NCBI GenBank assembly: GCA_026981655.1
Contig: JALSIJ010000219.1
Location: 1-47,379, forward strand
Direction: 5' to 3'
Source of the DNA: Rhizobiaceae bacterium
Lineage (GTDB): Bacteria; Pseudomonadota; Alphaproteobacteria; Rhizobiales; Rhizobiaceae
DNA length: 47,379 bases
Position 1 is the first letter of the stretch. Every line of letters starts with the position of its first letter. Made by a program: the position numbers and the translations under genes. Shown piece by piece: positions 44,633 to 47,379 of this stretch. The notes under the pieces were generated by a model. The model was not told where the DNA came from and searched no databases. It worked only from the letters and a program-made list of their open reading frames with translations.

Positions 44633-47379
44633 GTGGCTGTTTCGAAAGACTTGATGTTGGCATTACTTGCGTTGGATTCCTACAACCAAGGATACCACCG
44701 TGGCATGATACATGGCAGCACGGAAATTGGTACGGCTACTCTTTCGAATGACAAAGGTGACGCTGAAGCACAAGCGGACGGGTTTTATGCTGCGTCTTAT
44801 GATACAGATTTTGGAACAGTAATATCATATCGCGGTACAGATGATTTTTCCTCACTTACAGGGGGGAATGACATAATCAAAGGCTGGATTACTGGAGGCG
44901 GGATTTGGCAGACTGACCAAGTGCGCATGGCTGCAGAGTTTTTCCAGCAAGTAACGGGGACTACCGATAGCGACCCGCGCACTGGTAATGCTATTCTTAC
45001 TGGCCATTCACTTGGTGGTGGCCTGGCAGGTTTTGTTGCAAGTCTTTATGGCAGTGAAGCAAAAATTTACGACAATATGCCATTTGAACTGGCCTCTGAT
45101 AATGCTCAGGCATCGGCAGATTCCAGCAGCTTTTTTGGTGTTTTATTTAGGCAATATGCACAGGATATATTTTATAATGGTGCTGAACCTTGGGCAATTG
45201 ATAGAAGCGATATAACTGGCCGCTATGTTACCGGCGAAGCATTGCAGATACCACGGCTTGGACAGGCGACACCGCTGGATGCATTGGATTCAAATGGAGG
45301 GCTAAGAGACCCTGTTGCTCTCCATTCAATGGCGTTACTGGCCGCGTTGCAGTTTGCTGAGGATGAAAATCATACAGACTGGTACTCAATTGGGTCTTCG
45401 CTGTGGGATGCTGCCTTTAACGATGTTGTTGGAAATGCAGCCGGGTTTTCTGATGCAAATTCCCTTGAGACCTATGGTCCTTCAGCCAAGATGTTATCGG
45501 CTATTGCTTATTCCGCCATCGACGAAGGGTCAATGGTTTTTGGTAATACCGGTATCCGTGCAATGTTCGATGATGCCGATGAGTTAGGGCGCATCGTCAG
45601 TAGTGGTAATCTGCCGGCGAATCTATCAAAAGCTAGAAACGGTATTGCCGAGGCCATTGTCCAGTTTGCCGGTCAGATGGCATTTCAGGAAGTGGATTTC
45701 AACAACCACACTGATCTCAAGCCGGAAGAGGGCATATTGTTCTTTTCCCTGGATGGAGTGATTATTGAAGCAGGTGACGGCGTTGACGAAACTGCAACGG
45801 CTGATCTGTTAGCAATCGATCTGTCGAAAACCCTTTGGAACCTGCATGATGGTACCGGTACCGGCGGTGGAGATGTTGAAGTTACAGGATTGCAAACAGT
45901 TCTTGATGATCTGTTTTCAGAAGCTCTTTCTGGCGGTGAAAGTGAACTTCTTGCGGCCATGATAAAACTTGGTTTTGGCGATGGGACTATAAGCGCTATC
46001 GGTCGTGCAGATTTTGCTTTAGAAAACGATTTGCAAGAAGTCCGTTTGGCGGATCGTGGCTCTAGTGGAGTAGGGGTATCTGATGATCAGGCAGGATTAT
46101 ATGTTTCTGCTGATGGCCCGCAACAAATATACGGTAATCGGGACAATAATATTATTTTCGGGGCTAATAGCGATGACTGGCTGACCGGCGGTCTTGGTCG
46201 CGATATTCTTATTGGCCGCTTGGGCGATGACATTTTTGTCGACGCAATTTCCGAAGAAATTCCCTCAAATGCAACTGTTGGAACCGATCCGCATGATGAT
46301 ATTTATATCGGTGGCGTAGAGTTTGATGACTGGATTACAAAATTTGTTGCCTGGTTGGTAGTTGGCACCCAAACCGACGAACTTCAATATACGGTACTAG
46401 CGGATATTGATAATCCAGGCAGCCTGAGGGAAAAAGGTCTGGAAGTTCTTGACATTGAACTCACTAATATTGGCGATGCAGACGCGGTCAAGCTGGTAAT
46501 TAAAGACAAGAATACTGGCCGTATCAGTACGGATCATACGATTCACATCGATCGTGTGCGATTGTCTGAACGTCAGGATGATCTGGTTGTCACCGATCAA
46601 ATGCTTCAGGCTCCGATTATGATCGACATGGGAGAGTTTGCACCCGGTTCGGTGAGTAAGGCTGATTGGGATGTGTTGGACTTTTCCAATATCTCTGGCG
46701 GTATTACTATGGTCAATAGTGAACTGCGGGCAAATTCGCCTGATAATGGACCAATTGAGCAGAGTTTAGCAGGTAAGTTTAAAACCATCGTTGACATTAT
46801 TCCTTATGCACTAGGTATTGTTCCAGAGGTTCTGAGTTTAGGGGCCTTGCAAAGCAATGATCCATTGCGGGTGATTGGAGCAGAAAAGATTACCGGTACA
46901 GGTAGTGATGATGTGTTGTGGTTTGGTGAAATCGATTTTATCCAATCCTTGCTTGGTGGCTGGTCGGCTGACGAGTATGTTCCGCGCTATGGAGAAATAG
47001 ATGGCGGTGATGGCAATGATTATATTGTTCATACATACAGTGAATATATTTTTTCTGGTAGCACTTTGTCTCAGGAACAAGGGGGAAGTGATTTAGACCC
47101 GACTACCATCGGCGGCGATTTCTTCATGACTCTTAAAGGTGGTAAGGGTGATGATCGTTTGATCACCCTAGGTGGAACTGGCGCAGTTACCGCCGGTGGC
47201 GAGGGAACTGACCTGATTTTCAACACGTCCTATAAAGGCAAACTTTATGGCGGTGATGTCGATGGTCGGGGCGATGGTGAGACCGATATTTTCTGGTTTT
47301 GGCCAGGTACCTTCATCATGGATGCCGAAAAAGATGATGTTTTAGAAGTTTTTGGTATCCCATTATCAGGTGGCACCAA
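44633..47379 (+). CDS. Lipase-like RTX exoprotein, N-terminal part (partial)
   Basis: The frame is open for 915 codons and runs off the right edge, so the C-terminus is unseen. GTG 44633 is the start: GGGAG at 44622-44626 lies 6 bases upstream, and an in-frame TGA lies two codons before. Residues about 1-200 resemble a class 3 lipase-like domain with ISYRGTDDFS and the elbow TGHSLGGGLAGF (S126). Aspartate/glycine-rich calcium-binding repeats appear at about 501-536 (GGLGRDILIGRLGDDIF), 791-797 (GGDGNDY) and 836-842 (GGKGDDR). The visible part has no cysteine and no signal peptide, as expected for type I secretion through a C-terminal signal. No ABC exporter genes are in the window. Substrate and activity are unknown. 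Confidence 0.85.
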   Translation, partial: MAVSKDLMLALLALDSYNQGYHRGMIHGSTEIGTATLSNDKGDAEAQADGFYAASYDTDFGTVISYRGTDDFSSLTGGNDIIKGWITGGGIWQTDQVRMAAEFFQQVTGTTDSDPRTGNAILTGHSLGGGLAGFVASLYGSEAKIYDNMPFELASDNAQASADSSSFFGVLFRQYAQDIFYNGAEPWAIDRSDITGRYVTGEALQIPRLGQATPLDALDSNGGLRDPVALHSMALLAALQFAEDENHTDWYSIGSSLWDAAFNDVVGNAAGFSDANSLETYGPSAKMLSAIAYSAIDEGSMVFGNTGIRAMFDDADELGRIVSSGNLPANLSKARNGIAEAIVQFAGQMAFQEVDFNNHTDLKPEEGILFFSLDGVIIEAGDGVDETATADLLAIDLSKTLWNLHDGTGTGGGDVEVTGLQTVLDDLFSEALSGGESELLAAMIKLGFGDGTISAIGRADFALENDLQEVRLADRGSSGVGVSDDQAGLYVSADGPQQIYGNRDNNIIFGANSDDWLTGGLGRDILIGRLGDDIFVDAISEEIPSNATVGTDPHDDIYIGGVEFDDWITKFVAWLVVGTQTDELQYTVLADIDNPGSLREKGLEVLDIELTNIGDADAVKLVIKDKNTGRISTDHTIHIDRVRLSERQDDLVVTDQMLQAPIMIDMGEFAPGSVSKADWDVLDFSNISGGITMVNSELRANSPDNGPIEQSLAGKFKTIVDIIPYALGIVPEVLSLGALQSNDPLRVIGAEKITGTGSDDVLWFGEIDFIQSLLGGWSADEYVPRYGEIDGGDGNDYIVHTYSEYIFSGSTLSQEQGGSDLDPTTIGGDFFMTLKGGKGDDRLITLGGTGAVTAGGEGTDLIFNTSYKGKLYGGDVDGRGDGETDIFWFWPGTFIMDAEKDDVLEVFGIPLSGGT

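Noticed and set aside
44451-44654. A 67-residue plus-strand frame ending at 44654
   Set aside because: It overlaps the well-supported GTG start of the RTX gene out of frame and has no motif; the GGGAG at its end belongs to the RTX gene.
1-47379. CRISPR arrays, insertion sequences, prophage genes or integrases
   Set aside because: I saw no regularly spaced direct repeats, transposase or integrase motifs, or terminal inverted repeats flanking genes.

Overview
The window looks like the chromosome of an alphaproteobacterium of the Hyphomicrobiales (Rhizobiales) type, probably free-living or marine; I cannot name a genus. The support is gene order and family content. The order clpP-clpX-lon-hup-tRNA-Val-tRNA-Asp-nuoA...nuoN-birA-rnj-mce-DUF1467 is the usual rhizobial arrangement. 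Other signs are a NuoE with a C-terminal helix-hairpin-helix tail, a BirA without a DNA-binding domain, a large PlsB-like acyltransferase, and degenerate copies of palindromic intergenic repeats known from this order. Base composition is more AT-rich than in typical soil rhizobia.

Layout. 1-3112 (+): the 3' end of rarA, a two-gene unit behind a perfect FNR/FixK box (small exported four-cysteine protein plus a HemG-type flavoprotein), an intergenic repeat, a small membrane protein, the fluoride channel crcB and an RluC/RluD-type pseudouridine synthase. 3141-8740: a class III nucleotide cyclase with an FHA domain (-), the Fe-S carrier apbC/mrp (+), an L,D-transpeptidase and class I fumarase (-), and a TerB-like protein (+). 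8929-15504 (+): a four-PAS hybrid histidine kinase with two receiver domains, a GGDEF-EAL protein and the acyltransferase. 15734-21195 (+): the proteolysis block clpP, clpX, lon, then the nucleoid protein HU. 21388-21685: tRNA-Val(UAC) and tRNA-Asp(GUC). 21955-41139 (+): the 14-gene complex I operon, interrupted by four non-core small genes and followed by birA, rnj (RNase J), mce and a DUF1467 gene. 41133-44030: lipB (-), tRNA-Leu(GAG) (+), and a LuxR-type regulator fused to an alpha/beta-hydrolase whose nucleophile and histidine are both replaced (-). 44031-44632: a gene-free stretch rich in palindromes. 44633-end (+): the first 915 codons of a cysteine-free lipase-like RTX exoprotein that continues past the window.

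How it fits together. Most of the window is core physiology: respiratory NADH oxidation, ATP-dependent proteolysis, Fe-S delivery, fumarate hydration, RNA processing, biotin and lipoate attachment, and phospholipid synthesis. The same 14-bp FNR/FixK-type operator pattern lies upstream of both the hemG-like unit and nuoA, which suggests that haem synthesis and complex I share an oxygen-responsive regulator encoded elsewhere. The most unusual items are the apparently catalytically dead hydrolase-LuxR fusion with an operator-like dyad upstream, the extra genes inside the nuo operon (two with near-identical translation-initiation regions), the probable CTG start of birA overlapping the nuoN stop, and the RTX lipase-like protein.
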